Assembly (NCBI GenBank): GCA_029558535.1
Contig: JAKQEK010000355.1
Location: 1 to 39,982 of the forward strand
Direction of reading: 5' to 3'
Length of the DNA stretch: 39,982 bases
Source of the DNA: Bacteroidota bacterium
Lineage (GTDB): Bacteria > Bacteroidota > Bacteroidia > Bacteroidales > ML635J-15
Part shown: positions 25,232 to 32,692 of the stretch, piece by piece
Position numbering within the stretch: the stretch's first letter is position 1
How the letters are laid out: every line of letters starts with the position of its first letter
Notes under the pieces: model-generated
What the model saw: only the letters and a program-made list of their open reading frames with translations
The model's database searches: none
Told to the model about the DNA's origin: nothing
Made by a program: the position numbers and the translations under genes

Positions 25232-25263
25232 AAAAAATCCCTCAAATTTGAGGGATTTTTTTT
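25232..25263. terminator. Bidirectional intrinsic terminator
   Basis: Perfect inverted repeat AAAAATCCCTCAAA / TTTGAGGGATTTTT (25233-25260) with T-runs both ways. It ends the rightward virion gene (stop 25227) and the convergent lipoprotein gene (stop 25262). Confidence 0.88.
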
Positions 25264-25699
25264 ATCTTATCATTGTAAAAATACCATTAATCGGTGCTTC
25301 ATTTGTTTCGTTAGAACTTACAAATTTAACCATTAAAACAGTACCATTAAAAGTTTCCCAATTCTCAATATGGAACACAAAACTATCATTGTCAAAATTA
25401 ATTATATTATTGGATAGAGTATAATTTTTTGTATATGGTGTTAATGAACCTCGATGGTCAAGAAGTCCGATTTCTGTTGTTGTTACATCAATAAAACTTA
25501 GTTGAACATAACTATAAGTCAAATCCAGTCCAGCAAGTTCAGGCTCAGTATCATAAAGAAAATTATTGAATGTCAGTGACTGAAAATTCCAATTACCAAT
25601 TAAATCTTCTGGCGTAATTTTAGTTTCTGGCTTACAACTTTTACAGCCTGTAAATGAAATTACAAGCATAATCATAAATAAGTAAATAAGTTTTTTCAT
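25262..25699 (-). CDS. Phage-encoded lipoprotein with lipocalin-like domain
   Basis: 145 residues. A lipoprotein signal peptide is clear: KK, a hydrophobic core LIYLFMIMLVISF and lipobox SFTGC with Cys19. After a short linker, ITPEDLIGNWNFQSLTF resembles the start of lipocalin-like domains common in Bacteroidota lipoproteins, followed by alternating beta-strands (YVQLSFIDVTTTEIGLL, INFDNDSFVFHIENW). It should be anchored in the host envelope. A variant late motif lies upstream in a divergent pair at 25714-25730. Possible roles are superinfection exclusion or envelope alteration; it could also be a captured host gene. Function not shown. Confidence 0.75.
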   Translation of the reverse strand: MKKLIYLFMIMLVISFTGCKSCKPETKITPEDLIGNWNFQSLTFNNFLYDTEPELAGLDLTYSYVQLSFIDVTTTEIGLLDHRGSLTPYTKNYTLSNNIINFDNDSFVFHIENWETFNGTVLMVKFVSSNETNEAPINGIFTMIR

Positions 25700-25713
25700 A
25701 ATTTTCTTTAAAT

Positions 25714-25730
25714 GTATTTATAGTAAATAC
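25714..25730. promoter_or_regulatory. Overlapping divergent late promoter pair
   Basis: GTATTTA TAG TAAATAC, an inverted repeat of 7-nt arms around 3 nt. The rightward copy GTATTTAT (25714-25721) ends 16 nt before GTG 25738. The leftward copy GTATTTAC (25730-25723) ends 23 nt before ATG 25699. Both fit the late-motif spacing seen elsewhere, so one element may serve two divergent genes. Confidence 0.6.
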
Positions 25731-25737
25731 TAAAATT

Positions 25738-26994
25738 GTGGAAATATTACTCAATAGCTTAAAAAATATTAATTCCGTAAATGTTGATAATTATGATAAG
25801 GTTGAACTATCCAATAAATTATCATTAATTCATGAATATGACATTCGTAATGTTCTTTCAGCAACAGAAGTGTTTGATGCAGAGAGAGAAGCGAATGAAA
25901 TATATAGAATATATGGTAAAATTGAGTATTTGTCAATGCTTAACGGATTAAAATCTACATATAGTGGATTTACTGATTTTTTTAATCCACAAACCACAGG
26001 CAGCTATAAAAATTTGCTTAATTCATTTGATTTTTATTTGGTAAAACCAGCAAGTAGCGGATATACTCAGATTACTGGCATTACTGGTAGTAGTTTATTA
26101 TATGATGATGCAATTGATAATATTAGAAAATTTGAAGTAATTGCAACACCAAGTGACCTTGAATTATATCCAGCAGGGTTTGCAAATAATGTATATGGTG
26201 AACAAGCATATGCATTTAATTTTAGTAAAGATTTTGATGTTTCAGGACTTCTTGATGGTTTTGGATTTCCGCTAACCGAATTATTTTTATATGCTCAATA
26301 TAAACCACAGCTAAATGGAGATAATAAACCTGAAAAGTTATTTGCAACAACATGGTCACCAGTAACTGATGCAGAAAGTACTTTTGAATTAACTCCAACT
26401 GTTCCGACTTTTAATATTGGTGATATTTTATTTCACAATATGAATTATATTGGTGATGTCATTGGATATTCAAAATCACAATTTTATCAAGCACAGGAGC
26501 ATCCACAGACTTTTTATATTGAAACGCCATATAAAGGATTTATCGAAATAACAATAACACCATTTTTCGGTCCGCCTATTGTAATTAAAACTCCGATAGA
26601 TAAGCGTTTAAGATGGAAATATAATCCATTCATCCCGTTTCAATTAAGATATTTTTCGAATGAGTTATATAAAGAAAATACGGGCAATACTGCATATGAT
26701 ATAGTATCATCAATACCTTATTATGCAACAAAATTGGATGATATGGGAAATTATGTATGGAGAGAAATTTTACCACAAGGATATACTGACCCATTAACAG
26801 GAATTGGTGTTGATTATCCATTTGTAAATCAGAGAAGATATTTATTTTCAAATATTGTTTTTATAATAACACCAGATTTAAATGATACTGAAACCCGCCT
26901 TGCATTTGAAGAAGCATGGTATACTAAAAATTCAACAATAAGGGCAATTAAACCAACAAGCGATTTGGGTAATATAGGAAAACCATGTCTATAA
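25738..26994 (+). CDS. Putative virion protein, unknown
   Basis: 418 residues from GTG 25738. The start is supported by late-motif spacing and lack of a better upstream codon. N-terminal ~75 residues are helical (LSLIHEYDIRNVLSATEVFD). The rest is mostly beta with many aromatic and Gly residues, for example FYIETPYKGFIEITITPFFG (~260-280). It overlaps the next gene by 10 bp, implying coupled expression of two structural proteins. Family not recognised; fibre or baseplate component by context. Confidence 0.6.
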   Translation: MEILLNSLKNINSVNVDNYDKVELSNKLSLIHEYDIRNVLSATEVFDAEREANEIYRIYGKIEYLSMLNGLKSTYSGFTDFFNPQTTGSYKNLLNSFDFYLVKPASSGYTQITGITGSSLLYDDAIDNIRKFEVIATPSDLELYPAGFANNVYGEQAYAFNFSKDFDVSGLLDGFGFPLTELFLYAQYKPQLNGDNKPEKLFATTWSPVTDAESTFELTPTVPTFNIGDILFHNMNYIGDVIGYSKSQFYQAQEHPQTFYIETPYKGFIEITITPFFGPPIVIKTPIDKRLRWKYNPFIPFQLRYFSNELYKENTGNTAYDIVSSIPYYATKLDDMGNYVWREILPQGYTDPLTGIGVDYPFVNQRRYLFSNIVFIITPDLNDTETRLAFEEAWYTKNSTIRAIKPTSDLGNIGKPCL

Positions 26995-27818
26995 TAAAAG
27001 CACAAATAAGATTAAAGCCTGTATCGTTTACAGGAAATACGAGTGGAAGCACAGTTATTAATAATTTTGTTAACATTAAAATCCCATTTGGGAATGATGA
27101 TAATTTTCTTGGTCTTCAACAAGAAATCGATGCCCAAACACAATTTGTAACAAATGAATTAATAAATCCTGCAGTAGATGAAGAAAGAATTAGGTATAAG
27201 GCAACAAATACCCCTACAGATGCAATTATTTCATTCTGGTTTTATAATGGAACATATGTGAATACTTTTATTGGCGCAGGATTTACAAGCTATGAATATC
27301 AAAGCAATTCAGATAATTTTAATAACAGTTTCTTTATTTTGGATTTATATGATACTTATGATATTAACACACAGACGAAAATATTTACCACATATTTAAG
27401 TAAAAAGGGCAATACAATTCCACAATATAGAATTAGTGCAAACACCAGTCAATTTTACTACTTACATATTCCAATGTCATATATTGACAATCAAACTGGT
27501 AATACGAGTATTTGCTATGCTAAATTTATGTTTTATAATGCAAAAACTGGAAATGTTGCAACATTCTATAATGATGATAATTCGCTTGCCACAAATGCAA
27601 TGAGAATACATTTCGAAATAGAATTAAATCATACAAGTAAAACTTGGAGATTTATTGCACCACATTATCCAAATATCTGGGCATATGAAATAACAAATGC
27701 TCAATATGCAAATAAAACAAATAATACTGTTGATAATTTAACAATTTCACAACCCAATCCACCAAGTGGAAATACGTTTAGTTATACTGATACAAAAATT
27801 ATTTATCGAACAATGTAA
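26985..27818 (+). CDS. Putative virion protein, fibre/receptor-like beta protein
   Basis: 277 residues, Asn/Thr/Tyr-rich and beta-predicted throughout (AIISFWFYNGTYVNTFIGAG, FYYLHIPMSYIDNQTGNT). There are no catalytic motifs. The composition resembles adhesin or fibre-tip domains. It is translationally coupled to the preceding gene. Its 3' end overlaps the end of the convergent gp15-like gene by 16 bp with no terminator between, an unusually tight convergence. Confidence 0.55.
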   Translation: MSIIKAQIRLKPVSFTGNTSGSTVINNFVNIKIPFGNDDNFLGLQQEIDAQTQFVTNELINPAVDEERIRYKATNTPTDAIISFWFYNGTYVNTFIGAGFTSYEYQSNSDNFNNSFFILDLYDTYDINTQTKIFTTYLSKKGNTIPQYRISANTSQFYYLHIPMSYIDNQTGNTSICYAKFMFYNAKTGNVATFYNDDNSLATNAMRIHFEIELNHTSKTWRFIAPHYPNIWAYEITNAQYANKTNNTVDNLTISQPNPPSGNTFSYTDTKIIYRTM

Positions 27819-28567
27819 CCGATTCTTGGCTGTCTTGTGGTCTTGACAATTTCAAATTCTTTTTCATCTTGAATAAAGCCAAGAACCTTTAATGCGTATT
27901 TGGATACAAAAAATCTATCACCATCAATATTTTCAATAGGATTAGCTTCAGCAAAACCTTCAAATAATAATGGAATTGGATTTCCTTTAACTGCAAGATA
28001 ATCCTGACGTGATGCAAAGTTTTTTAATACTTGCTCATCATATTGATTAACATCAACTCTGTATTTTGTAAATAAAGCAACTTCATATGTCAAGTCTACA
28101 TTTGTTGGCTCTGGCATTCTGAATTGTAGATATATAATCTGACCTTCATCCAAAATAGGAACGTTTAAATATCTGAATTTACGTGGTTGTGGAACTCGAT
28201 ATTTTGTGCCGATACGTGTCCCGGGTTTCTTATCAATTCTTCTTACCGTAATGTATGGTGTAGGAACGTTTTTATCATTATCCATGAATTTCCACGTCTT
28301 GCTAAATTCGCCCCAACGGTCATTATCGAGATAAAATGCTGGAACTGTTTTATTATCAAGGGTTAGTTTCATTCCATCACGATTAACATAATCAAAAAGT
28401 GCTTGGTCTAAATCTTCAAGTAATATGGTTCTTGGAAGATATTTGGTTTTCGTGTCGGTCAGACGCATTAATTCCTCAATTCTATCCATTCCATATTTAA
28501 GATATTCAGTGCCAACCTTTGGCGGATTGGTATCTATCGTGAGTTTTACCTTTTTTGGAATTGACAT
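27803..28567 (-). CDS. Tail terminator/neck protein, gp15-like
   Basis: 254 residues; T4 gp15 is 272. It has KYGMDRIEELMRLTDTKTKY, a middle TPYITVRRIDKKPGTR region, then QIIYLQFRMPEPTNVDLTYE, VALFTKYRVDVNQYDEQVL and RFFVSKYALKVLGFIQDEKE. The strand-helix order with a late GYI strand fits tail completion proteins that cap tube and sheath. Position agrees with T4 order 13-14-15-18-19 read leftward. A late motif lies 15 nt upstream. The assignment rests on pattern and synteny rather than a signature motif. Confidence 0.55.
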   Translation of the reverse strand: MSIPKKVKLTIDTNPPKVGTEYLKYGMDRIEELMRLTDTKTKYLPRTILLEDLDQALFDYVNRDGMKLTLDNKTVPAFYLDNDRWGEFSKTWKFMDNDKNVPTPYITVRRIDKKPGTRIGTKYRVPQPRKFRYLNVPILDEGQIIYLQFRMPEPTNVDLTYEVALFTKYRVDVNQYDEQVLKNFASRQDYLAVKGNPIPLLFEGFAEANPIENIDGDRFFVSKYALKVLGFIQDEKEFEIVKTTRQPRIGYIVR

Positions 28568-28582
28568 TTTTATTGTTTCTTT

Positions 28583-28590
28583 ATAAATAC
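28583..28590 (-). promoter_or_regulatory. Late promoter motif (GTATTTAT)
   Basis: Sense GCAAGAGTATTTATAAAGAA, 15 nt upstream of ATG 28567. It almost abuts the rightward host-type promoter at 28593-28623, so early and late divergent transcription start from one 75-nt gap. Confidence 0.65.
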
Positions 28591-28592
28591 TC

Positions 28593-28623
28593 TTGCACTT
28601 TAATTCTTAATTAATTATATTTG
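28593..28623 (+). promoter_or_regulatory. Host-type promoter for dUTPase/thymidylate synthase operon
   Basis: TTG (28593-28595), 20 nt, TATATTTG (28616-28623), 17 nt before ATG 28641. It heads the run of twelve rightward genes 28641-32676. Confidence 0.7.
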
Positions 28624-28640
28624 TCAATTAAACCAGAGAA

Positions 28641-28982
28641 ATGTTAATTGAGAGAAAAGAAGTCTTAAATGAAGACGGCAGTATTGGCTATGTTGAAGCC
28701 ATTTTCGATTCTGATAATATTTTAAAAGTAACCTATTTTCCAGCCAGAAATTTACTATATATTGCTTTCAACAGAGGTCACACATATTCATACGGAAATG
28801 TATCTCCTGAACTATATGAAGAATTTGAAGAAGCTGAATCACAGGGCAAATTCTTTCATCAAAGATTAAATAATAAATCAAAATACCCTTGTCGCAAGGA
28901 ATTTACATTATACCCATATGAGGTAAATGATGCGAAAAAAATAATTGAAGAAAATAAAACTGAAGAGGAAGAAGATGAATAA
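28641..28982 (+). CDS. KTSC domain protein
   Basis: 113 residues. The centre matches the KTSC domain: LKVTYFPARNLLYIAFNRGH, TYSYGNVSPELYEEFEEAES and a QGKFFHQRLNNKSKYPCRKE end. It closes with an acidic tail (ENKTEEEEDE). KTSC domains occur next to lysyl-tRNA synthetase or alone in phages; their biochemical role is unknown. First gene behind a host-type promoter, so probably early. It overlaps the next gene by 8 bp. Confidence 0.85.
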   Translation: MLIERKEVLNEDGSIGYVEAIFDSDNILKVTYFPARNLLYIAFNRGHTYSYGNVSPELYEEFEEAESQGKFFHQRLNNKSKYPCRKEFTLYPYEVNDAKKIIEENKTEEEEDE

Positions 28983-29274
28983 CATAGAAGAATATCAGAA
29001 CCTTGTTTCGGTACTTAAAAGTGCATTGGAATTTTATGCAAATACTGAAAATTATGATGCCAAGCATCCAGTAAACAATGTATTATTTTCACAAATTGAA
29101 ATGGATTGTGGTGCACAAGCTAAATTTGCTCTTGGTAAAATAGAGGAAGTTGATAATAATCAAAAAGAACTTGAAAAACAATTTGTTACTGACTTAAATA
29201 ATGCTTTTACTGAAGATAAAAGCATGAGAGATACGTTAAAAATAATTGAAGAATTTAAGAAAGAAACAGAATAG
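28975..29274 (+). CDS. Unknown helical early protein
   Basis: 99 residues from ATG 28975 (MNNIEEYQNLVSVLKSALEF). This start is preferred over in-frame upstream codons because it overlaps the previous stop by 8 bp. Mostly helical with an acidic C-terminus. Its start resembles short phage proteins of the LKSALEFYAN type, for which no function is known. Its TAG stop shares a G with the GTG start of the next gene. Confidence 0.65.
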   Translation: MNNIEEYQNLVSVLKSALEFYANTENYDAKHPVNNVLFSQIEMDCGAQAKFALGKIEEVDNNQKELEKQFVTDLNNAFTEDKSMRDTLKIIEEFKKETE

Positions 29275-29702
29275 TGAAATCTTTTGCAAAAACAATTGAT
29301 TACGACCAATATATGGATATTGAATGTATTGATTTGTGTAATGCAATGAATTCACTCCCGGGCATCGTCACAATGGAATCATGTTGTGGTCATGGTGCAA
29401 GTCCATATCATATATTTTTCAGAGTAACAGATAGTAAGGAAGGTTTGTTTTTCCTGACCAGATGCGTTAACCACAGATATTGGAAATATGGATATTTATG
29501 GAAAATCGAACTTATTGTTGGTGATAGTGTTCATGAAGACGGTGAATTACCAATAACATATCTTCTAACAAGCGACCCAATTGTTGGTGAAGATGCTTAT
29601 ATGCAAGCAAATGATTTACTTGAAAATATGAAGTATCATTTAAATCACGAAAACTTCATAAAATTATATAATTTAAATCTTGATAATTTTGTATGGAAAT
29701 AA
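29274..29702 (+). CDS. Conserved phage protein with CCGHG motif
   Basis: 142 residues from GTG 29274, directly coupled to the previous stop. It has PGIVTMESCCGHGASPYHIF near residues 29-48, a Cys-Cys-Gly-His-Gly motif that recurs in uncharacterised phage proteins and could bind metal. The rest is a compact alpha/beta pattern (FFLTRCVNHRYWKYGYLWKI). It overlaps the dUTPase gene by 10 bp. Function unknown; metal binding is a guess from Cys/His clustering. Confidence 0.7.
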   Translation: MKSFAKTIDYDQYMDIECIDLCNAMNSLPGIVTMESCCGHGASPYHIFFRVTDSKEGLFFLTRCVNHRYWKYGYLWKIELIVGDSVHEDGELPITYLLTSDPIVGEDAYMQANDLLENMKYHLNHENFIKLYNLNLDNFVWK

Positions 29703-30151
29703 AATTTAAAAAACTAAGTCCGCATGCGCAAACGCCAGTAAAGAAATATGATGTTGATGCTGGCTTTGATTTATTTGCAATGTCAAAAGAAGAAACACCT
29801 GATTATATTGTATATTATACGGGAATTGCAGTTGAAATTCCTGAAGGATATGTTGGTCTGGTATTTCCCAGAAGTTCAGTAACAAAACATGATTTAATGC
29901 TAAAAAATTGTGTTGGTGTTATTGATGCTTCATATCGTGGCGAAATTATGTGCAGATTTCAGGGCACAAGAAGACTTGATTATAAAATTGGCGGTAAAGA
30001 TGCTGTACTTTATGGAGATAATCTATATAAAGTTGGTGACAGAGTTGCACAAATTGTATTCTTAGAATTACCAAAAATAACATTAATTGAAGTCGAGCAA
30101 CTTTCTGATAGTCTCAGGGGTTCAAATGGCTTCGGAAGCACAGGAAAATAA
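29693..30151 (+). CDS. dut: dUTPase (dUTP diphosphatase), trimeric
   Basis: 152 residues, normal size for trimeric dUTPases. Motif 1 is DAGFDLFA (22-29), motif 2 PRSSVTK (~60-66), motif 3 GVIDASYRGEI (~76-86), motif 4 GDRVAQIVFLEL (~112-123), and the glycine-rich motif 5 RGSNGFGSTGK is at the C-terminus. It hydrolyses dUTP to dUMP and PPi, lowering uracil incorporation and feeding thymidylate synthase encoded 700 bp downstream in the same operon. All signature residues appear present. Confidence 0.96.
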   Translation: MEIKFKKLSPHAQTPVKKYDVDAGFDLFAMSKEETPDYIVYYTGIAVEIPEGYVGLVFPRSSVTKHDLMLKNCVGVIDASYRGEIMCRFQGTRRLDYKIGGKDAVLYGDNLYKVGDRVAQIVFLELPKITLIEVEQLSDSLRGSNGFGSTGK

Positions 30152-30152
30152 T

Positions 30153-30344
30153 ATGGAAGAATTTGAATTAAAAGAAGTTAATCCAAAAGAACTTTTGGAT
30201 GGGGGGCAAGGACCTAACGTTTATTTGTATAATAATTATAAAAATAATGTTGTAATAACAACAGGCATGAAATGGTATACAAGACTGTGGTATTTAATCA
30301 GTAATCCATTTGTCTATCTTTTTACAGGAAAAATACGTTATTAA
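30153..30344 (+). CDS. Small protein with C-terminal hydrophobic segment
   Basis: 63 residues from ATG 30153 (MEEFELKEVNPKELLDGGQG), one nt after the dUTPase stop; upstream in-frame ATG codons lie inside dut. The acidic N-terminal half is followed by WYTRLWYLISNPFVYLFTGK, a hydrophobic aromatic segment that may associate with the membrane. No family known. It could be a small membrane-targeted effector. Confidence 0.55.
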   Translation: MEEFELKEVNPKELLDGGQGPNVYLYNNYKNNVVITTGMKWYTRLWYLISNPFVYLFTGKIRY

Positions 30345-30346
30345 AT

Positions 30347-30631
30347 ATGGAAAATTGGAATTATCAAAACCCCGCAAATGACCCAACAGCACAGGCTGAT
30401 TGGAATCAAACACTTGTTACAAAATTTAATAAAATTGTAGCAGAAAATAACATGGAAATGCGTCCAGTGCATATTTACGCACCAATAAAATTTAAATCGT
30501 TATTTAAAACTTTAGTGTTTTATAATGATGAGGAACTAACAATCGGTGATAAATATGTTGTTTCTTATATGAATGAAAACAATAATATTGTTAATATTGG
30601 GCAAGAAGAAATGGAAATCATAAATTATTAA
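30347..30631 (+). CDS. Unknown small early protein
   Basis: 94 residues, starting 2 nt after the previous stop. Polar Asn/Gln-rich N-terminus (WNYQNPANDPTAQADWNQTL) and a beta-rich second half (FKTLVFYNDEELTIGDKYVV). No motif recognised. Nothing but operon position between dut and thyA suggests a role. Confidence 0.6.
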   Translation: MENWNYQNPANDPTAQADWNQTLVTKFNKIVAENNMEMRPVHIYAPIKFKSLFKTLVFYNDEELTIGDKYVVSYMNENNNIVNIGQEEMEIINY

Positions 30632-30656
30632 TAACTTTATTTAAAACAATTTGATT

Positions 30657-30848
30657 ATGAAGGGTACAACTGGAATCAAAATTAGAAGAGAAGGTGCGAA
30701 GCAAAGACTTGAAGCACAACTTAAACGTGGCACTAAGCCAGAAAAAATCAACGGTAAAACTACCACTAACATGATACCGCTAACAACTGGCGATATCGCA
30801 CGCATCAATCGTGAAATTGAGGCAATAAACAATCCAAAGAAAAAATGA
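30657..30848 (+). CDS. Small basic protein
   Basis: 63 residues from ATG 30657; a TTG at 30651 is an alternative start. Rich in Lys and Arg (KIRREGAKQRLEAQLKRGTK) with a helical C-terminus ending NPKKK. It could bind nucleic acid. Its stop overlaps the thymidylate synthase start (ATGA), implying coupling to thyA. Confidence 0.6.
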   Translation: MKGTTGIKIRREGAKQRLEAQLKRGTKPEKINGKTTTNMIPLTTGDIARINREIEAINNPKKK

Positions 30849-31915
30849 AACAATACCAAGACTTACTACGAAACATTCTCCAAAATGGTCGTGAGAAAGA
30901 AAGTGGTAGAGCAAATATGCCAAACACTTTCGGATTATCACGTGGAACTATATTAATGGAAGACGTATATAAGAAATTTCCATTGCTCACCACAAAAAAA
31001 ATGTTCTTGAAAGGAATTATTGAAGAGTTATTGTGGTTTCTACGTGGCGAAACAAATATAAAACCTCTTGTTGATAAAGGTGTCAATATTTGGAATGGCG
31101 ATGCATATCGTTGGTATAAAGACCATTATGTACCATTGGGCGCACCACCAATGAGAATGGAAGAATTTCTTGAAATGGTAAAGGCAGGTCAAAGCGTTAC
31201 AGTAAATGACCCAAACAATCCACATCCATATGATAAATATAAAACTTATTATTATGGTGATTTAGATAAAGTTTATGGTTATCAATGGCGCAATCAAAAT
31301 GGTGTTGACCAAATTGCAGACATTATTAATGACTTGAAAACTAATCCATATGGAAGATATAAAATTCTTGATGCTTGGAATAAAAAGGATTTTCCAGAAA
31401 TGGCACTTCCGCCATGTCATTTGCTCTATCAATTCATTGTAAGACCAATGAATCTTCAAGAAAGATTAGATTGGTACGTTGAAAATATTGAACCTGAAAT
31501 CTGGGAAGACCTTGACACCGATGAAGAATATACCGAATATTTTGATAATCATGGTGTACCAAAGTATTTTCTTGACATGAATATGTATCAGCGTAGCTGT
31601 GATACCTTCTTGGGAGTTCCTTTCAATCTGGCTTCAATGTCGCTGTTATTGATGATTATTGCCAAAGCAGTTGGAATGGTTGCTGGTGATGCATTTTGGA
31701 TTGGTGGTGATACACATGTATATGTTAACCATATTCCAATGGTAAATGACCAATTGTCAAGAGAACCCTTACAGTTACCAAAAATGTTAATTAAGAAAGA
31801 ACTTAATTCACTTGATGATATACTACAATTAACTGTTGATGATTTTGAATTGGTTGATTATAAATCACACCCTGCAATTAAAGCTGAATTATTTACAGGA
31901 TATAAAAAATTATAA
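30845..31915 (+). CDS. thyA: Thymidylate synthase (ThyA type)
   Basis: 356 residues against 264 in E. coli. Conserved parts: GREKESGRANMPNTFGLSRG and the FPLLTTKKMFLKGIIEELLW start region, catalytic PPCH with Cys191, YQRSCDTFLGVPFN with Asn261, and DTHVYVNHIPMVNDQL. The Asn after GVPF indicates dUMP rather than dCMP as substrate, arguing against a dCMP hydroxymethylase. Two insertions enlarge it: ~residues 95-135 and ~205-240 (acidic, EPEIWEDLDTDEEYTEYF). It methylates dUMP to dTMP using methylenetetrahydrofolate, working with the dUTPase upstream. Confidence 0.95.
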   Translation: MKQYQDLLRNILQNGREKESGRANMPNTFGLSRGTILMEDVYKKFPLLTTKKMFLKGIIEELLWFLRGETNIKPLVDKGVNIWNGDAYRWYKDHYVPLGAPPMRMEEFLEMVKAGQSVTVNDPNNPHPYDKYKTYYYGDLDKVYGYQWRNQNGVDQIADIINDLKTNPYGRYKILDAWNKKDFPEMALPPCHLLYQFIVRPMNLQERLDWYVENIEPEIWEDLDTDEEYTEYFDNHGVPKYFLDMNMYQRSCDTFLGVPFNLASMSLLLMIIAKAVGMVAGDAFWIGGDTHVYVNHIPMVNDQLSREPLQLPKMLIKKELNSLDDILQLTVDDFELVDYKSHPAIKAELFTGYKKL

Positions 31916-31917
31916 CT

Positions 31918-32145
31918 ATGACAACAATTCCATTGCCAGATGATTCTGACCTTCGTAAAGCTATTAAAATGGCTGTAGAATTGAGAGATGAAGAAGTTGA
32001 GGATTTCATTGAGCGAATAAAGAACGGTGCTCTGGAAGAAGATAAAGCGGTTCTACAGGCAAAATTTGATAAACTATTAAAGATGAATGAAAATATCAAG
32101 CTGCTTGAAGACGCTGCGATATTAATTTATTATAAAGCAAAATAA
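31918..32145 (+). CDS. Small acidic helical protein
   Basis: 75 residues, starting 2 nt after the thyA stop. Nearly all helix, heptad-like (IKMAVELRDEEVEDFIERIK, LQAKFDKLLKMNENIKLLED). Probably a coiled-coil oligomer. No family recognised; operon position only links it to early metabolism genes. Confidence 0.6.
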   Translation: MTTIPLPDDSDLRKAIKMAVELRDEEVEDFIERIKNGALEEDKAVLQAKFDKLLKMNENIKLLEDAAILIYYKAK

Positions 32146-32150
32146 TTTGA

Positions 32151-32408
32151 ATGGCGATATTATATATCGTAATACTATTATTGGCAATAGCAGTTGTTTT
32201 ACTTGCTTTAGCTTTATTTCATTTTGTCAGGAAAAGTACATATTTTTCTGATAAGGAAAAGGAATTTATTGTCTTTGTTATTGATATATTCAAAGATTAT
32301 GGTGATGACTTGGGAATTCAATCAAAAGACCAGCACGCCAAAATCGTAGAAGAACTTGAAAAAATTAAAAACAAACTTTTTAAATTAAAAAAAGATGAAC
32401 AAACTTGA
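32151..32408 (+). CDS. Small membrane protein with cytoplasmic/periplasmic helix
   Basis: 85 residues. Residues 3-27 form one strong transmembrane helix (ILYIVILLLAIAVVLLALAL), followed by a polar helix ending in Lys-rich coiled coil (VEELEKIKNKLFKLKKDEQT). The topology resembles an inner-membrane spanin or other small phage membrane protein, but no lysis genes are adjacent and it sits in an apparently early operon, so that reading is weak. It overlaps the next gene by 14 bp. Confidence 0.65.
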   Translation: MAILYIVILLLAIAVVLLALALFHFVRKSTYFSDKEKEFIVFVIDIFKDYGDDLGIQSKDQHAKIVEELEKIKNKLFKLKKDEQT

Positions 32409-32676
32409 GATTATTAAAGAAGAGTATCCTGAAGAAACATTTCTTTCTGCAGATGGATTTGAAGATGCAATTATTGGTGTTGCTAAAATTAAACAAACAA
32501 GTCAATTTGTTCTTGTATATTCAAGAACACTTTGCATTGATATTTTAATGCAAAGAGATAAAATGACATATGAAGAAGCCGAAGAATACTTTGATTTTAA
32601 TGTCGAAGGTGCATTCATGGGCGAAAAAACTCCAATCTGGGTTGATGATGAATCATTACAACTTGATATTGAATAA
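32395..32676 (+). CDS. Conserved small phage protein, unknown
   Basis: 93 residues. Alpha/beta pattern (EDAIIGVAKIKQTSQFVLVY, CIDILMQRDKMTYEEAEEYF) ending MGEKTPIWVDDESLQLDIE. This resembles small uncharacterised phage proteins with an internal FDFN-V-GA-MG segment. It is the last gene of the 28641-32676 operon. Its stop lies inside a palindrome shared with the convergent beta-helix gene. Confidence 0.65.
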   Translation: MNKLEIIKEEYPEETFLSADGFEDAIIGVAKIKQTSQFVLVYSRTLCIDILMQRDKMTYEEAEEYFDFNVEGAFMGEKTPIWVDDESLQLDIE

Positions 32677-32692
32677 TTAAAGTTTAATTATT
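32672..32692. terminator. AT-rich palindrome at convergent stop codons (weak terminator)
   Basis: AATAATTAAA G TTTAATTATT, 10-bp perfect arms. It contains both stop codons of the abutting convergent genes (32676 and 32677). With no GC in the stem it would be a weak terminator, but its symmetry suits transcripts meeting from both sides. Confidence 0.4.

Noticed and set aside
32151..32408. Inner-membrane spanin call for the small membrane protein
   Set aside because: Topology fits, but no outer spanin, holin or endolysin is adjacent and the operon appears early, so only a neutral description was given.
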